Below, piece by piece: positions 27,636-39,352 of a DNA stretch of 64,000 nt (position 1 is its first letter; each line of letters opens with the position of its first letter). A program made the position numbers and the translations under genes. Under the pieces are notes generated by a model. The model was given only the letters and a program-made list of their open reading frames with translations, searched no databases and was not told the DNA's origin. This DNA is from CBDFKF01 sp965248765 (GTDB lineage: Bacteria; Pseudomonadota; Alphaproteobacteria; VGEJ01): assembly GCA_965248765.1 (NCBI GenBank), contig CBDFKF010000004.1, forward strand, positions 2,418,001 to 2,482,000, read 5' to 3'.

Positions 27636-28967
27636 GTGATTCCGCGCTATTCCCGCCCGGACATGACTGCGATCTGGGCGCCCAAGAGCCGCTACCGGAT
27701 CTGGCTCGAGATCGAGACCCTCGCCTGCGAGGCGATGGCAGAGCTTGGTATCGTGCCCAAGGCAGCAGCAATGGCCTTGCGCGAGCGCGGCGCGGTCGAT
27801 GCCACACGCATTGACGAGATAGAACGCGAGACCCGCCACGACGTGATCGCGTTTCTTACCAACCTCGCCGAGCACGTCGGGCCGGAGGCTCGGTTCGTGC
27901 ACCGGGGCATGACCTCATCGGACGTGCTTGATACCTGCTTGGCGGTGCAGCTGTGCCGCGCCACCGATATCCTGATCGAAGACATCGACGACTTGCTCGC
28001 GGTGCTCAAGCGGCGCGCCTTCGAGCACAAGGAGACGATCTGCATCGGCCGCAGCCACGGCATACATGCCGAGCCAACAACGTTCGGGCTCAAGCTCGCT
28101 CAGGCGTATGCAGAATTCGCCCGCAACCGTACCCGCCTGGCCGCCGCACGAGCCGAAATCGCGACGTGCAAGATCTCAGGCGCGGTCGGCACCTTTGCCC
28201 ACCTCGATCCCCGGATCGAGGAGCGCGTCGCCGCTGCGCTGGGCCTGACACCTGAGCCGATCTCCACTCAGATCATCCCGCGTGATCGCCATGCCGCGTT
28301 CTTCGCAACACTCGGGGTCATCGCCGGCTCGATCGAGCGGCTGGCGACCGAGATCCGCCATCTGCAACGCACCGAGGTGGGCGAGGCGGAGGAGCAATTT
28401 GCGACGGGCCAGAAGGGCTCATCGGCTATGCCGCACAAGCGCAACCCGGTGCTGTCCGAGAACCTCACCGGCCTTGCCCGAATGGTGCGATCTGCCGTGA
28501 TGCCGGCGCTTGAGAATATCGCGCTGTGGCACGAGCGCGATATCTCGCATTCCTCGGTCGAACGCATGATTGGACCGGATGCGACGGTCACTCTCGATTT
28601 CGCCCTCGCTCGCCTTGCTAGGGTCGTTGACAGGCTGGTTGTGTACCCGAAGGCGATGCGCCGCAATCTAGAGACGCTCGGCGGGCTCATTCATTCGCAG
28701 CGGCTGCTGCTCGCGCTCACCGATGGCGGCCTTGCTCGCGAGGATGCCTACCGAGTCGTCCAGGCCCACGCGATGGCGGCTTGGGAGGCGGGCGATCAGC
28801 TGTTGCAGCACTTACAGCGGGACGCGGAAGTAACGGCAGTCATTGCGCCCGCGGCTCTGGCCGCCCTTTTCGATCCGGCCGATCAGCTGCGCGAGGTCGA
28901 CACTATCTTCGCCCGCGTCTTCGACTCGGAGAGCGATCGCGGCACCGTGCCGGCGTCCGGTCGTTAG
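27636..28967 (+). CDS. purB: Adenylosuccinate lyase
   Basis: A 443-residue fumarase-superfamily lyase that acts twice in purine synthesis. The signature is KGSSAMPHKRNPVLSENL (residues about 258-275); the His of TSSDVLDTCLAVQ region and of GRSHGIHAEPTTFG are the other active-site segments. The start is a GTG at 27636 (VIPRYSRPDM), which matches the usual IPRYSR family N-terminus. Its stop overlaps the stop of the opposite DUF1476 gene by 3-4 bases. It is 600 bases from purC, so it is near the pur operon but not in it. Confidence 0.94.
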   Translation: MIPRYSRPDMTAIWAPKSRYRIWLEIETLACEAMAELGIVPKAAAMALRERGAVDATRIDEIERETRHDVIAFLTNLAEHVGPEARFVHRGMTSSDVLDTCLAVQLCRATDILIEDIDDLLAVLKRRAFEHKETICIGRSHGIHAEPTTFGLKLAQAYAEFARNRTRLAAARAEIATCKISGAVGTFAHLDPRIEERVAAALGLTPEPISTQIIPRDRHAAFFATLGVIAGSIERLATEIRHLQRTEVGEAEEQFATGQKGSSAMPHKRNPVLSENLTGLARMVRSAVMPALENIALWHERDISHSSVERMIGPDATVTLDFALARLARVVDRLVVYPKAMRRNLETLGGLIHSQRLLLALTDGGLAREDAYRVVQAHAMAAWEAGDQLLQHLQRDAEVTAVIAPAALAALFDPADQLREVDTIFARVFDSESDRGTVPASGR

Positions 28968-29296
28968 CCCCGCGCCTGTTCCTCCATGACCTGGGTCCGC
29001 GCGACCTCCAGTAGGCGCTCCATCTCGCGCCGCACGCGGTGCTCGGAAGTCTCGACGCCCTTGCCCTTGAGGTCGCCTATCACCTTGCGATAGACATCTT
29101 CGGACCCGGTCTCCTCGAAGTCGGACTGCACCACCTCCCGCGCGTAGGCGTCAGCGGCTCCGCCGCTCAAGCTCATCTGCTCGGCGGCCCACAGGCCCAG
29201 CAGCTTGTTGCGACGGGCGCTGATCTTGAATGTTGTCTCATGATCATGAGCCCACTTTGCTTCTTGGGCCTTTTCGCGGTCTTCAAATGTCGGCAT
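28964..29296 (-). CDS. ATPase inhibitor zeta subunit (DUF1476)
   Basis: A 110-residue helical protein (MPTFEDREKAQEAKWAHDHE then FKISARRNKLLGLWAAE). DUF1476 is the zeta inhibitor of the F1FO-ATPase in alphaproteobacteria, where its N-terminal region blocks ATP hydrolysis by F1. It supports the alphaproteobacterial origin. The start at 29296 gives the conserved N-terminus; upstream in-frame sequence is not conserved. It is convergent with purB, with stops overlapping. Confidence 0.9.
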   Translation of the reverse strand: MPTFEDREKAQEAKWAHDHETTFKISARRNKLLGLWAAEQMSLSGGAADAYAREVVQSDFEETGSEDVYRKVIGDLKGKGVETSEHRVRREMERLLEVARTQVMEEQARG

Positions 29297-29567
29297 AGCG
29301 CAAGACAATTTGTCCCTGGTGCCGCGCCGGCTTGTCGGCCGCCCAACGCATAGCGATATGCGCGGTATCAATCAACATTTAAGGCGCACGTTGCCGCCGT
29401 CAAGTTAGAGATAGTGCCGGTCGCACGCCGGCTCTTAGGCCGGCTGAGCGCGGTGCATTTGATTGTTTCACAAGGATGAGTCCGCTATGGTCGGAAAGCG
29501 CCTAGACGCTTTGACCCGGCGCGTTAGCCCGCTTCCCGGACATCCCCTCCATCTGTTGGACATACTC

Positions 29568-30335
29568 ATGGCCCGCCGCAGACAGCTCTACGAAGGCAAG
29601 GCGAAAGTCCTGTTCGAGGGGCCCGAGCCGGGCACCATCGTGCAGTACTTCAAGGACGACGCGACCGCGTTCAATGCCAAGAAGAAGGGCACAATCACCG
29701 GCAAGGGCGTCCTCAATAACCGCATCTCCGAGTACCTGATGACGCGGCTGCACGACATCAGCATACCGACCCATTTCGTTCGCCGGCTCAATATGCGCGA
29801 GCAGCTGGTCAAAGAGGTCGAAATCATCCCTGTGGAGGTGGTTGTTCGCAATATCGCGGCCGGCTCGATCGCCAAACGCCTTGGCATCGACGAGGGAAAC
29901 CCGCTGCCGCGCTCGATCGTCGAATACTACTACAAGTCCGATCCCCTCGATGATCCGATGATCACCGAGGAGCACATCACCTGCTTCGGGTGGGCTTCAC
30001 CGCACGAGCTCGACGACATGTTCTCGATGTCGCTGCGCGTGAACGATTTCCTCTCGGGTTTGTTCGCGGGCATCGGCATCCGACTGGTCGATTTCAAGCT
30101 CGAGTATGGACGTTACTATCACAACGATGAAATACGGATCATTCTGGCTGACGAGATCAGCCCCGACACCTGCCGCCTATGGGACATGGCTACCAACGAA
30201 AAGATGGACAAGGACCGGTTCCGCCGTGATCTCGGCAAGGTCGAGGAAGGCTACCAGGAGGTGGCCCGCCGCCTCGGCATCTGGCACTCAACGCCACAGC
30301 CGGTGCAGGAGGTTCGCAAGAAAGCGGCGAAGTGA
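29568..30335 (+). CDS. purC: SAICAR synthetase
   Basis: A 255-residue phosphoribosylaminoimidazole-succinocarboxamide synthase. It starts RRRQLYEGKAKVLFEG and has KDDATAFNAKKKG, the PVEVVVRNIAAGS segment, RLVDFKLEYGRYYH and ADEISPDTCRLWD. The ATG at 29568 gives the normal N-terminus. It leads the purC-purS-purQ-purL-bolA-grxD block; its TGA overlaps the next GTG by two bases. The gap of 271 bases before it is the likely promoter region, but I see no convincing box. Confidence 0.94.
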   Translation: MARRRQLYEGKAKVLFEGPEPGTIVQYFKDDATAFNAKKKGTITGKGVLNNRISEYLMTRLHDISIPTHFVRRLNMREQLVKEVEIIPVEVVVRNIAAGSIAKRLGIDEGNPLPRSIVEYYYKSDPLDDPMITEEHITCFGWASPHELDDMFSMSLRVNDFLSGLFAGIGIRLVDFKLEYGRYYHNDEIRIILADEISPDTCRLWDMATNEKMDKDRFRRDLGKVEEGYQEVARRLGIWHSTPQPVQEVRKKAAK

Positions 30336-30574
30336 GAGCGCGGGTCCACATCACCCTCAAGGCGGGGGTGCTTGATCCGCAGGGCAAGGCGATAGAGAAC
30401 GCCCTCGCCGGACTAGGGTTTCGCGGCATCCGCGAGGTTCGCCAGGGCAAGCTCGTCGAATTCGAGCTCGCTGAGGCCGCGCCGGACAGAGCCCGAGCCC
30501 AACTAGAATCGATGTGCACGAGGCTACTCGCCAACCCGGTGATCGAGGATTACGTAATCGAGCTCGATGGCTGA
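30332..30574 (+). CDS. purS: FGAM synthase subunit PurS
   Basis: An 80-residue PurS: VHITLKAGVLDPQGKAIENAL, the core GFRGIREVRQGKLVEFEL and a C-terminal VIEDYVIELDG. It bridges PurQ and PurL in the three-subunit FGAM synthase, which passes ammonia from glutamine to FGAR. The start is the GTG at 30332, inside the purC stop (GTGA). The presence of PurS matches the short PurL that follows. Confidence 0.92.
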   Translation: MRARVHITLKAGVLDPQGKAIENALAGLGFRGIREVRQGKLVEFELAEAAPDRARAQLESMCTRLLANPVIEDYVIELDG

Positions 30575-30592
30575 CGCCCGGCGCCGCCGCCG

Positions 30593-31278
30593 ATGAAAGC
30601 GGCGGTCATCGTCTTCCCGGGTTCCAACTGCGATCGCGATGTCGAGGTGGCCCTAGCGCGCAGCGTGGGCCGCCCGCCGCATATGGTCTGGCACCGCGAG
30701 ACGGAGCTCGCCGACGTCGACCTCATCGTCGTCCCAGGCGGGTTCTCCTACGGAGACTACCTGCGCAGCGGCGCCATGGCCGCCCATTCGCCCATCATGC
30801 GCGAGGTCGTAGACCGCGCGAAGGGCGGCACACCAACGCTCGGAATCTGCAACGGATTCCAGATACTCACCGAGGCAGGCCTATTGCCAGGTGTCCTGAT
30901 GCGGAACGCCGGCCTGCGGTTCGTGTGCCGCACCGTTTGCTTGCGCGTCGAGAACAGCTTCACCTCCTTTACGCATCACTATGATGACGATGAGGTGATC
31001 CGCGCACCCATCGCTCATCTCGACGGCAACTATCACGCCGACGAACAGGCGCTGGGCTACCTTCACGACAACGACCTCATCGCCTTCCGCTACTGCGAGC
31101 CCGGGGGCGAGGTCAGTGCCATCAGCAACCCCAACGGCTCACGCGACAATATCGCGGGCATTCTGAATGCGGAGCGCAACGTCCTCGGGATGATGCCGCA
31201 CCCCGAGCGCGCAGCCGATCCGGCGCTCGGTGGCCAAGACGGCGCCCGCCTATTCGACGGCCTGATGGCGGCGCTCGG

Positions 31279-31282
<4 letters not shown>
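30593..31282 (+). CDS. purQ: FGAM synthase glutaminase subunit PurQ
   Basis: A 229-residue class I glutamine amidotransferase. The nucleophilic Cys is residue 86 in LGICNGFQIL and the catalytic His-x-Glu is in MMPHPERAAD. AAVIVFPGSNCDRD opens the protein. It releases ammonia for PurL. It starts 18 bases after purS and its last four bases overlap the purL start (ATGA). Confidence 0.95.
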
Positions 31283-33498
<2,216 letters not shown>

Positions 33499-33504
33499 TC
33501 AGCA

Positions 33505-33741
33505 ATGGCGATGGACGCGGCCGAGATTGAGCGGCTGATCAAACAAGACTTCCCCGATGCCAACGTGACCATCGAGGACCTGCGCGGCGACGGTGATCAC
33601 TATGCGGCGCGTGTTGTATCAACTGCATTTCGCGGGAAGAGCCGGGTGCAGCAGCATCAGATGGTGTATAAAGCGCTTAAGGGCCGCATGGGCGACGCGC
33701 TTCACGCGCTCGCGCTGCAAACCTCGGCTCCGGAGGGCTGA
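33505..33741 (+). CDS. bolA: BolA-family protein
   Basis: A 78-residue BolA protein with IERLIKQDFPDANVTIEDLRGDGDHYAARVVS (N- to mid-domain) and HQMVYKALKGRMGDALHAL; the conserved C-terminal His is in DALHALALQT. BolA binds a monothiol glutaredoxin through a shared 2Fe-2S cluster. The glutaredoxin is the next gene, 58 bases on. This pair after purL is common in alphaproteobacteria. It lies six bases after purL. Confidence 0.93.
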   Translation: MAMDAAEIERLIKQDFPDANVTIEDLRGDGDHYAARVVSTAFRGKSRVQQHQMVYKALKGRMGDALHALALQTSAPEG

Positions 33742-33799
33742 GCACGCTCAGACCGGTCCCGGAGCTAGTTGCCGAAGACGATCGACTTGGGAGACATCG

Positions 33800-34141
33800 A
33801 TGAGCGATAGCACGGTCAATGACCGCATCCGCCAGGAGATTGAGGAGAACCCGGTAGTCCTCTACATGAAGGGCACGCCGGTGTTCCCGCAGTGCGGCTT
33901 CTCCGCCACGTGCGTGCAGATCCTCACGCATCTTGGCATCAAGTTTCGCGGCGTCGATGTGTTGCAGGATCCGAGCTTGCGCCAGGGCATCAAGTCCTTC
34001 AGCGACTGGCCGACGATCCCCCAGCTCTACGTCAAGGGCGAATTCGTCGGCGGTTGCGACATCCTGCGCGAGATGTTCGAAACCGGCGAGCTGCAAGCGA
34101 TGTTCGAGGACAAGGGCGTCGAGCGCATCGCCGCCGAGTAA
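33800..34141 (+). CDS. grxD: Monothiol glutaredoxin
   Basis: A 113-residue Grx4-type protein. The CGFS active site is in VFPQCGFSATCV at residues about 32-35. WPTIPQLYVKGEFVGGCDI (about 73-91) binds glutathione. It carries and delivers 2Fe-2S clusters together with BolA. The start at 33800 follows GGGAGA. An intrinsic terminator follows its stop by 20 bases and ends the pur-bolA-grxD block. Confidence 0.95.
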   Translation: MSDSTVNDRIRQEIEENPVVLYMKGTPVFPQCGFSATCVQILTHLGIKFRGVDVLQDPSLRQGIKSFSDWPTIPQLYVKGEFVGGCDILREMFETGELQAMFEDKGVERIAAE

Positions 34142-34161
34142 CATCCCTCGATCGTGACGCG

Positions 34162-34188
34162 AAAGGGCCGCTAGCGCGGCCCTTTTTT
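34162..34188 (+). terminator. Intrinsic terminator after grxD
   Basis: The stem AAAGGGCCGC / GCGGCCCTTT (34162-34171 and 34176-34185) with a TAGC loop runs into a T-run at 34183-34188. It ends the purC-grxD transcript. The opposite strand has only a short T stretch, so it would be a weaker terminator for rpsD. Confidence 0.9.
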
Positions 34189-34207
34189 GCAGCCCCTTGC
34201 CGAACGC

Positions 34208-34831
34208 TCAGCGCGAGTAGTACTCGATCACCAGGTTCGGTTCCATCGTGACCGGGTATGGCACATCGGCCAACACCGGCTGACGCACGAACGTACCGCG
34301 CATTTTCTGGTGGTCGACCTCCATATAGCCTGGAACGTCGCGCTCCGGCGATTGCGCCGCGTCAAGCACGAAGTCTAGCTCTCGCGACTTCTCCTTGACC
34401 TCCAGCACATCGCCAGGTTTCACCCGGTAGCTCGGGATGTTGACGCGCCGGCCATTGACCTTCACATGCCCGTGGTTAACGAACTGACGCGCGGCGAACA
34501 CGGTTTGCACGAATTTCATGCGGTACACCACCGCGTCGAGCCGGCGCTCTAGCAAGCCGATAAGCGTCTCGCTGGTATCGCCGCGGCGCTGCGTTGCCTC
34601 GAAATAGAGATTGCGAAACTGCTTCTCGGTAATGTTGCCGTAGTATCCCCGAAGCTTCTGCTTCGCCGCGAGCTGGATACCGAAGTCCGATGGGCGACGA
34701 CGACGACCGCCGGAGGGACCATGCTGGCCGGGACCGTACTCGCGCTGATTGACCGGGCTCTTGGGCCGACCCCACAGGTTCTCGCCCAAGCGCCGATTGA
34801 GCTTGTACTTGGACCTCGCGCGCTTCGTCAT
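34208..34831 (-). CDS. rpsD: 30S ribosomal protein S4
   Basis: A 207-residue S4. It begins TKRARSKYKLNRRLGENLWG, has SDFGIQLAAKQKLRGYYG, and the S4 RNA-binding domain RRLDAVVYRMKF and VNHGHVKVNGRRVNIPSYRV. S4 nucleates the 30S subunit and binds 16S rRNA. The ATG at 34831 gives the normal N-terminus; a 20-residue upstream extension is in frame but not S4-like. It is a stand-alone gene, not in the alpha operon. Confidence 0.96.
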   Translation of the reverse strand: MTKRARSKYKLNRRLGENLWGRPKSPVNQREYGPGQHGPSGGRRRRPSDFGIQLAAKQKLRGYYGNITEKQFRNLYFEATQRRGDTSETLIGLLERRLDAVVYRMKFVQTVFAARQFVNHGHVKVNGRRVNIPSYRVKPGDVLEVKEKSRELDFVLDAAQSPERDVPGYMEVDHQKMRGTFVRQPVLADVPYPVTMEPNLVIEYYSR

Positions 34832-34961
34832 GCGGCTCGCGCCCCTCCACTTTGCTCCACGTCTGCGAAGGTGCGCCTTATAAGCGGGCACCCTGGCCCT
34901 GTCAAACGGCTCGCCAGCTGTCGCGCGCAGCTGGTAACGGTTACAGCCGAACCGCCACGCC

Positions 34962-35711
34962 CTATGTACGTCGTTTCTCAGATAGGGCGCGGATGATACC
35001 GCGAAGCGCGCTGACTTCCTTCTCGGTGAGATGCGCGCGGCCCAACATATTGCGGAGGCTCCGCACCATTGTTGGTCGCATGTCGGGGTGGTGCAGGAAG
35101 CCGGCGGTATCGAGTTCGGTTTCGAGGTGCGCGAACATGTTCATGAGCTGCGCCTTTGTCGCTGGCGCCGCAGAGGTTGGCTTGGCGGCGGGCACATTCT
35201 CTGTACGGAACCACTCGTAGCCGATGAGCAGAACCGCCTGAGAGAGGCTTAGCGAAGAGAAGGCCGGGTTGAGCGGGACGGTGAGAATGGTATCGGCAAG
35301 CGCCACATCATCGTTGTGAAGGCCGGCACGCTCGGGCCCAAACAGGACGCCGGTGCGCATGTCCGACGGCGCGCGGCGCATTTCGGCTGCTGCTTCTTCT
35401 GCGGTGACCACGGGCTTCTCCATATCGCGGGGGCGCGTGGTGGCGGCATAGACCCGGCGGAGATCGGCGATCGCTTCGGCCGTGGTGTTGAAGACCCGCG
35501 CACCCGTCAAAACGCGATCGGCGCCCGAAGCAGCGCGCGTTGCTTTGGCATTGGGCCAACCCGCGCGGGGGCGCACCATGCGGAGATCGTCGAGGCCGAA
35601 GTTGAGCATGGCCCGGGCGGCGAAGCCGATGTTTTCGCCAAGTTGCGGCTCGACCAGCACCACGGCCGGTCCACCGATCATCAGCTCCTGCGTGTGATCC
35701 GTTCCGGCCAT
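34962..35711 (-). CDS. trmJ: tRNA 2'-O-methyltransferase TrmJ
   Basis: A 249-residue SPOUT methyltransferase. VVLVEPQLGENIGFAARAM opens it; the SAM knot is formed by GVLFGPERAGLHNDDVALAD and VPLNPAFSSLSLSQAVLL. A C-terminal helical extension (NMFAHLETELDTAGFL) is typical of TrmJ over TrmL. It methylates position 32 of some tRNAs. It lies 130 bases upstream of rpsD on the same strand. Confidence 0.92.
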   Translation of the reverse strand: MAGTDHTQELMIGGPAVVLVEPQLGENIGFAARAMLNFGLDDLRMVRPRAGWPNAKATRAASGADRVLTGARVFNTTAEAIADLRRVYAATTRPRDMEKPVVTAEEAAAEMRRAPSDMRTGVLFGPERAGLHNDDVALADTILTVPLNPAFSSLSLSQAVLLIGYEWFRTENVPAAKPTSAAPATKAQLMNMFAHLETELDTAGFLHHPDMRPTMVRSLRNMLGRAHLTEKEVSALRGIIRALSEKRRT

Positions 35712-35758
35712 AGGTGCGGCGCTCTACTCCACGCTGCCTCAGGAAGACCGGTGGTGGC

Positions 35759-37105
35759 CTAGCTGGCGCGCCGCCAATTCGTCGTGCCATCCGGCTTGTC
35801 CTCGAGCACAACGCCTTGGCCGGACAGCTCATCGCGGATCTCGTCGGCCTTGGCAAAGTCTCGGGCCGTGCGCGCCGAGGCTCGCTCTTCGACCAGCAAC
35901 TGAATGCGTTCCGGACCATAGGCGACGTTGGCCGCTATGGAGATCCCCGGTTTCGCGTGGAACCAGGCGTGGGCATTCTGCTGAAGAAGCCCCAGCATAC
36001 CGGTGCCCGCTCGGAGGCCTGCGGGATCATCCGTCAGGCCGTGCAGCGCGGCGATCGCTTGGGGCGTGTTGAGATCGTCATCGAGCGCCGAAAGGACCGC
36101 ATCGGGTGCGGGACCGCTTGCGCCGGCATCCCCCGCCGCGCGATACCAGCGGTCGAGGGTGCGCTTGGCCTCGCGCAGGCCCTCGCGGGTGAAGTCGAGG
36201 GGCTGGCGATAGTGCGCTGAGAGGAGCGAGAGCCGAATGGCCTCGCCTGGGAACTCGCACAAGAGATCGCGGACGGTGGCGATGTTGCCGAGCGACTTCG
36301 ACATTTTCTCGCCTTCGACCGTGACAAACCCGTTGTGCACCCAATAGCGGGCGAAGTCGGCCTCGGGATGGGCGCAGCTGCTCTGGGCGACCTCGTTCTC
36401 GTGGTGAGGAAAGATGAGGTCGCGACCGCCGCCGTGGATATCGAAGCTCTGGCCGAGGTATTGCGTGCTCATCACCGAGCACTCGATGTGCCAGCCGGGT
36501 CGGCCGCGTCCCCACGGGCTATCCCAGCCGGGGAGCTCAGGGACAGACGGCTTCCACAGCACGAAGTCGGCGGGGTCGCGCTTGAACGGCGCGACCTCGA
36601 CCCGGGCGCCGGAGATCATGTAGCGCCGGTCGCGGCCGGAAAGGCGGCCGTAGTCGGGCATCGAGGGGACGTGAAACAGGACGTGCGCCTCCGCCTCGTA
36701 GGCATGGCCGCCGGCAATCAGCGTCTCGATCAACGCGATCATGCCGAGAATATGGTCGGTGGCTCGTGGCTCAAGGTCAGGCTCGAGCGCGTTTAGCGCG
36801 GCCGCGTCCTCATGGAAGGCCCGCGTCGTGCGGGCAGTGATGGCGCCGATCGGCTCGCCGGATTCCTGGGCCGCCGCGTTGATCTTGTCATCGACGTCAG
36901 TGATGTTGCGGACGTAGGTGACCGAATCGTAAGCGCGCTTCAAGATGCGATAGAGCACGTCGAAGACCACGACCGGGCGGGCGTTGCCGATGTGGGCGTA
37001 GTCGTAGACCGTCGGCCCGCAGACATACATGCCGACCCGGCCCGGCGTGCGCGGCTCGAACACCTCCTTCCGTCGGGTCGCGGTGTTGTAGAGGGTGAGC
37101 GCCAT
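35759..37105 (-). CDS. cysS: Cysteinyl-tRNA synthetase
   Basis: A 448-residue class I synthetase. The HIGH motif is YDYAHIGNARP (residues about 34-44) after the zinc Cys of MYVCGPTV; the zinc and nucleotide segment is FDIHGGGRDLIFPHHENE; KMSKSLGN is near residue 267. A short C-terminal anticodon-binding part closes it. Length is normal. It is 47 bases upstream of trmJ, so co-transcription is likely, and follows nadE on the same strand by 18 bases. Confidence 0.96.
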   Translation of the reverse strand: MALTLYNTATRRKEVFEPRTPGRVGMYVCGPTVYDYAHIGNARPVVVFDVLYRILKRAYDSVTYVRNITDVDDKINAAAQESGEPIGAITARTTRAFHEDAAALNALEPDLEPRATDHILGMIALIETLIAGGHAYEAEAHVLFHVPSMPDYGRLSGRDRRYMISGARVEVAPFKRDPADFVLWKPSVPELPGWDSPWGRGRPGWHIECSVMSTQYLGQSFDIHGGGRDLIFPHHENEVAQSSCAHPEADFARYWVHNGFVTVEGEKMSKSLGNIATVRDLLCEFPGEAIRLSLLSAHYRQPLDFTREGLREAKRTLDRWYRAAGDAGASGPAPDAVLSALDDDLNTPQAIAALHGLTDDPAGLRAGTGMLGLLQQNAHAWFHAKPGISIAANVAYGPERIQLLVEERASARTARDFAKADEIRDELSGQGVVLEDKPDGTTNWRRAS

Positions 37106-37123
37106 CGTCAGCCGTGCGCGCCT

Positions 37124-38821
37124 TTACATCTCACGGAAGGCGTTGGTGATCGGGTAGCGGCGGTCGCGGCCGAAGGCCTTCTCGGTGATCTTGACCCCGG
37201 GCGGGGCCTGGCGGCGCTTGTACTCAGCGGCATAGAGCATGGCTGCGATGCGTTTGACCAACGCGGGCTCGAAGCCCTTGGCGATGACCTCGGCGATCGG
37301 CGTCTCGGCCTCGACGAGCTCGCGCAGGATGGCGTCGAGCATGTCGTAGGGCGGCAGGCTGTCCTGGTCGGTCTGGTCGGGCCGGAGCTCGGCCGAGGGT
37401 GCCTTGGTCAGGATGCGTTCGGGGATCACCCGCCCGGCCGGCCCCTTGAGGCCATCGGGGCGCTGCTGGTTACGCCAGGCGGCGAGCTCATAGACCGTGG
37501 TCTTGTAGATGTCCTTGAGCACCGAGTAGCCGCCGCACATGTCGCCATAGAGGGTGGCGTAGCCGACCGACATCTCCGATTTGTTGCCGGTGGTCAGCAC
37601 CATGTGGCCGAGCTTGTTCGAGAGCGCCATCATGGTGAGGCCGCGGGCGCGAGCCTGGATGTTCTCCTCGGTGGCATCGGCCGCGCGGTCGGCGAAGGCG
37701 GGGGCGAGCATGTCGGCGAAGGCGGCGACGGCCGGCTCGATGCCAATCTTTACAAATGTGACACCCAGCGCCTGGGCGCAGGCCTCGGCATCGACGTTGC
37801 TCGTCTCGGTTGTATAGCGAGAGGGCATTAACACGGCGTGCACCCGCTCCGGGCCCAGGGCATCAACAGCGACCGCGGCGCTCAAGGCCGAATCGATGCC
37901 GCCCGAGAGGCCCAAGAGCACGCCGGGAAAGCCGTTCTTGTCGACGTAGTCGCGCAAGCCGACGACCATCGCCCAGTACACCGCCTCGAGCCGCGCCGGA
38001 GGCTCCACCCGCGTGCCGGCCGCACACGCCCACACACCGGCCCCGTTGCGGTGCCACTCGGTGAGCACGACCGCTTCCTGCCACTCGGCGAGCTGCCAGG
38101 CGAGCGTGTGATCGGCGTTCAGCACGAAGCTCCCGCCCTCGAACACCAGCTCATCCTGGCCGCCGACCTGGTTGACGTAGGCGAGCGGCAGACCCGATTC
38201 GACGATGCGGGCGATGGCCCCGTTGAGGCGCAGATCGCGCTTGTCCTCGTCGAACGGCGAGCCGTTGAGCACCAGCAAGATCTCGGCCCCGGTCTCCTCG
38301 AGGCATTCGGTGACCTCGCTCTCCCACATGTCCTCGCAGATCATCACCCCGAGGGGCACACCGCGGAACGGCATCGGTCCGGGCAGGGGCCCAGCGGCGA
38401 ACACGCGCTTTTCGTCGAACACCGAATAGTTGGGAAGCTCAACTTTGAAGCGGAGCGCGGCCACCGCGCCATCGGCCAGGAGTGCTGCGGCGTTGTAGAG
38501 CTTGCCGTCGTCGCGCCAGGGCGTGCCGAGAAGGAGCGCCGGGCCGCCATCGCCGGTCTCGGTCGCGAGCTTACGGACGGCAGCCTCGGCCGCCTCCTGA
38601 AGCGCGGGCTTGAGGATCAGGTCTTCGGGCGGATAGCCGGTGATGACGAGCTCGGTCGCCACCACGAGATCGGCACCGGCCTTAGCGGCTTGCCCGCGGG
38701 CGGCGCGCAGGCGATCGGCATTGGCGGCGAGGTCGCCGACCGTTGGGTTGAGCTGGGCGAGCGCGATGCGCAGGGTGTCGCCGATGGGCGCGGACTTGTC
38801 GATGCGCGGGCTTTGGGCCAT
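37124..38821 (-). CDS. nadE: Glutamine-dependent NAD+ synthetase
   Basis: A 565-residue two-domain enzyme. The N-terminal nitrilase-type glutaminase has its Glu in VVATELVITGYPPED, Lys in FKVELPNYSVFDE and Cys in GVMICEDMWES. The C-terminal synthetase has the P-loop LGLSGGIDSALSAAVA and TTGNKSEMSVGYATLYGD. It converts deamido-NAD to NAD with glutamine as nitrogen source. The glutamine-dependent form is usual in this class of bacteria. Confidence 0.95.
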   Translation of the reverse strand: MAQSPRIDKSAPIGDTLRIALAQLNPTVGDLAANADRLRAARGQAAKAGADLVVATELVITGYPPEDLILKPALQEAAEAAVRKLATETGDGGPALLLGTPWRDDGKLYNAAALLADGAVAALRFKVELPNYSVFDEKRVFAAGPLPGPMPFRGVPLGVMICEDMWESEVTECLEETGAEILLVLNGSPFDEDKRDLRLNGAIARIVESGLPLAYVNQVGGQDELVFEGGSFVLNADHTLAWQLAEWQEAVVLTEWHRNGAGVWACAAGTRVEPPARLEAVYWAMVVGLRDYVDKNGFPGVLLGLSGGIDSALSAAVAVDALGPERVHAVLMPSRYTTETSNVDAEACAQALGVTFVKIGIEPAVAAFADMLAPAFADRAADATEENIQARARGLTMMALSNKLGHMVLTTGNKSEMSVGYATLYGDMCGGYSVLKDIYKTTVYELAAWRNQQRPDGLKGPAGRVIPERILTKAPSAELRPDQTDQDSLPPYDMLDAILRELVEAETPIAEVIAKGFEPALVKRIAAMLYAAEYKRRQAPPGVKITEKAFGRDRRYPITNAFREM

Positions 38822-38918
38822 GGCCGATACTTAATCCGGCGGCCGTGCCGGAGCAAGGCGGCGCGGGAACGCAGGCCGCCTTGGTTGGAGCGTGCCTTGG
38901 GGCGGCCGGCGGTAGGTC

Positions 38919-39347
38919 TTAGGTCGGTAGGGTGATAGTGCCGTGGGGCCCGATGGTCCAGTGGGGGTTCCAGGCAACCTCCCACGGGTGGCCGTCGGGA
39001 TCGGCGAAGTAGCCCGAATAGCCGCCCCAGAAGGTGTCCTCCGCGGCCTTGAGGATCGTGGCACCGGCGGCTGCGGCCTCGGCCAGCACGCGATCCACCG
39101 CCTCGCGGCTTGCCACATTGTGGGCGAGCGCGATGCCGCCGAAGCCGGTGCCTTCGGCCGAGAGCTTCGTATCCTCGGCCAGCGCGGCACGGCCATAGAG
39201 CCCGAACACCGCGCCGCCGACCTGATAGAAGGCTATCGCCTCGCCGCCGCCGGGGGCGGGCCGCCAGCCCAGGCCCTGCTCGTAGAAGGCGCGGGCGCGG
39301 GCGAGATCGGCGACGCCGAGGGTCACCATGCTGATGCGCTGCTCCAT
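38919..39347 (-). CDS. VOC-family (glyoxalase-like) protein
   Basis: A 142-residue vicinal-oxygen-chelate protein with two half-domains: MEQRISMVTLGVADLARARAFYEQGLGW and the second with GYSGYFADPDGHPWEVAWNPHW. Conserved metal-ligand positions vary in such proteins, so it may be a lyase, a dioxygenase or a binding protein. The substrate is unknown. A LexA-type GTTC-N7-GTTC palindrome lies 6-20 bases upstream of its ATG. IS copy B inserted 53 bases upstream of the gene, so its promoter region may now be cut off from native sequence. Confidence 0.85.
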   Translation of the reverse strand: MEQRISMVTLGVADLARARAFYEQGLGWRPAPGGGEAIAFYQVGGAVFGLYGRAALAEDTKLSAEGTGFGGIALAHNVASREAVDRVLAEAAAAGATILKAAEDTFWGGYSGYFADPDGHPWEVAWNPHWTIGPHGTITLPT

Positions 39348-39352
39348 GATAA

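Noticed and set aside
29297..29567. Riboswitch (purine or other) before purC
   Set aside because: No purine-riboswitch core or clear paired elements were recognised, and PurR-type riboswitches are not typical of this class.
37838..38935. Long plus-strand frame of 365 codons over nadE
   Set aside because: Antisense shadow of nadE without motifs or ribosome site.
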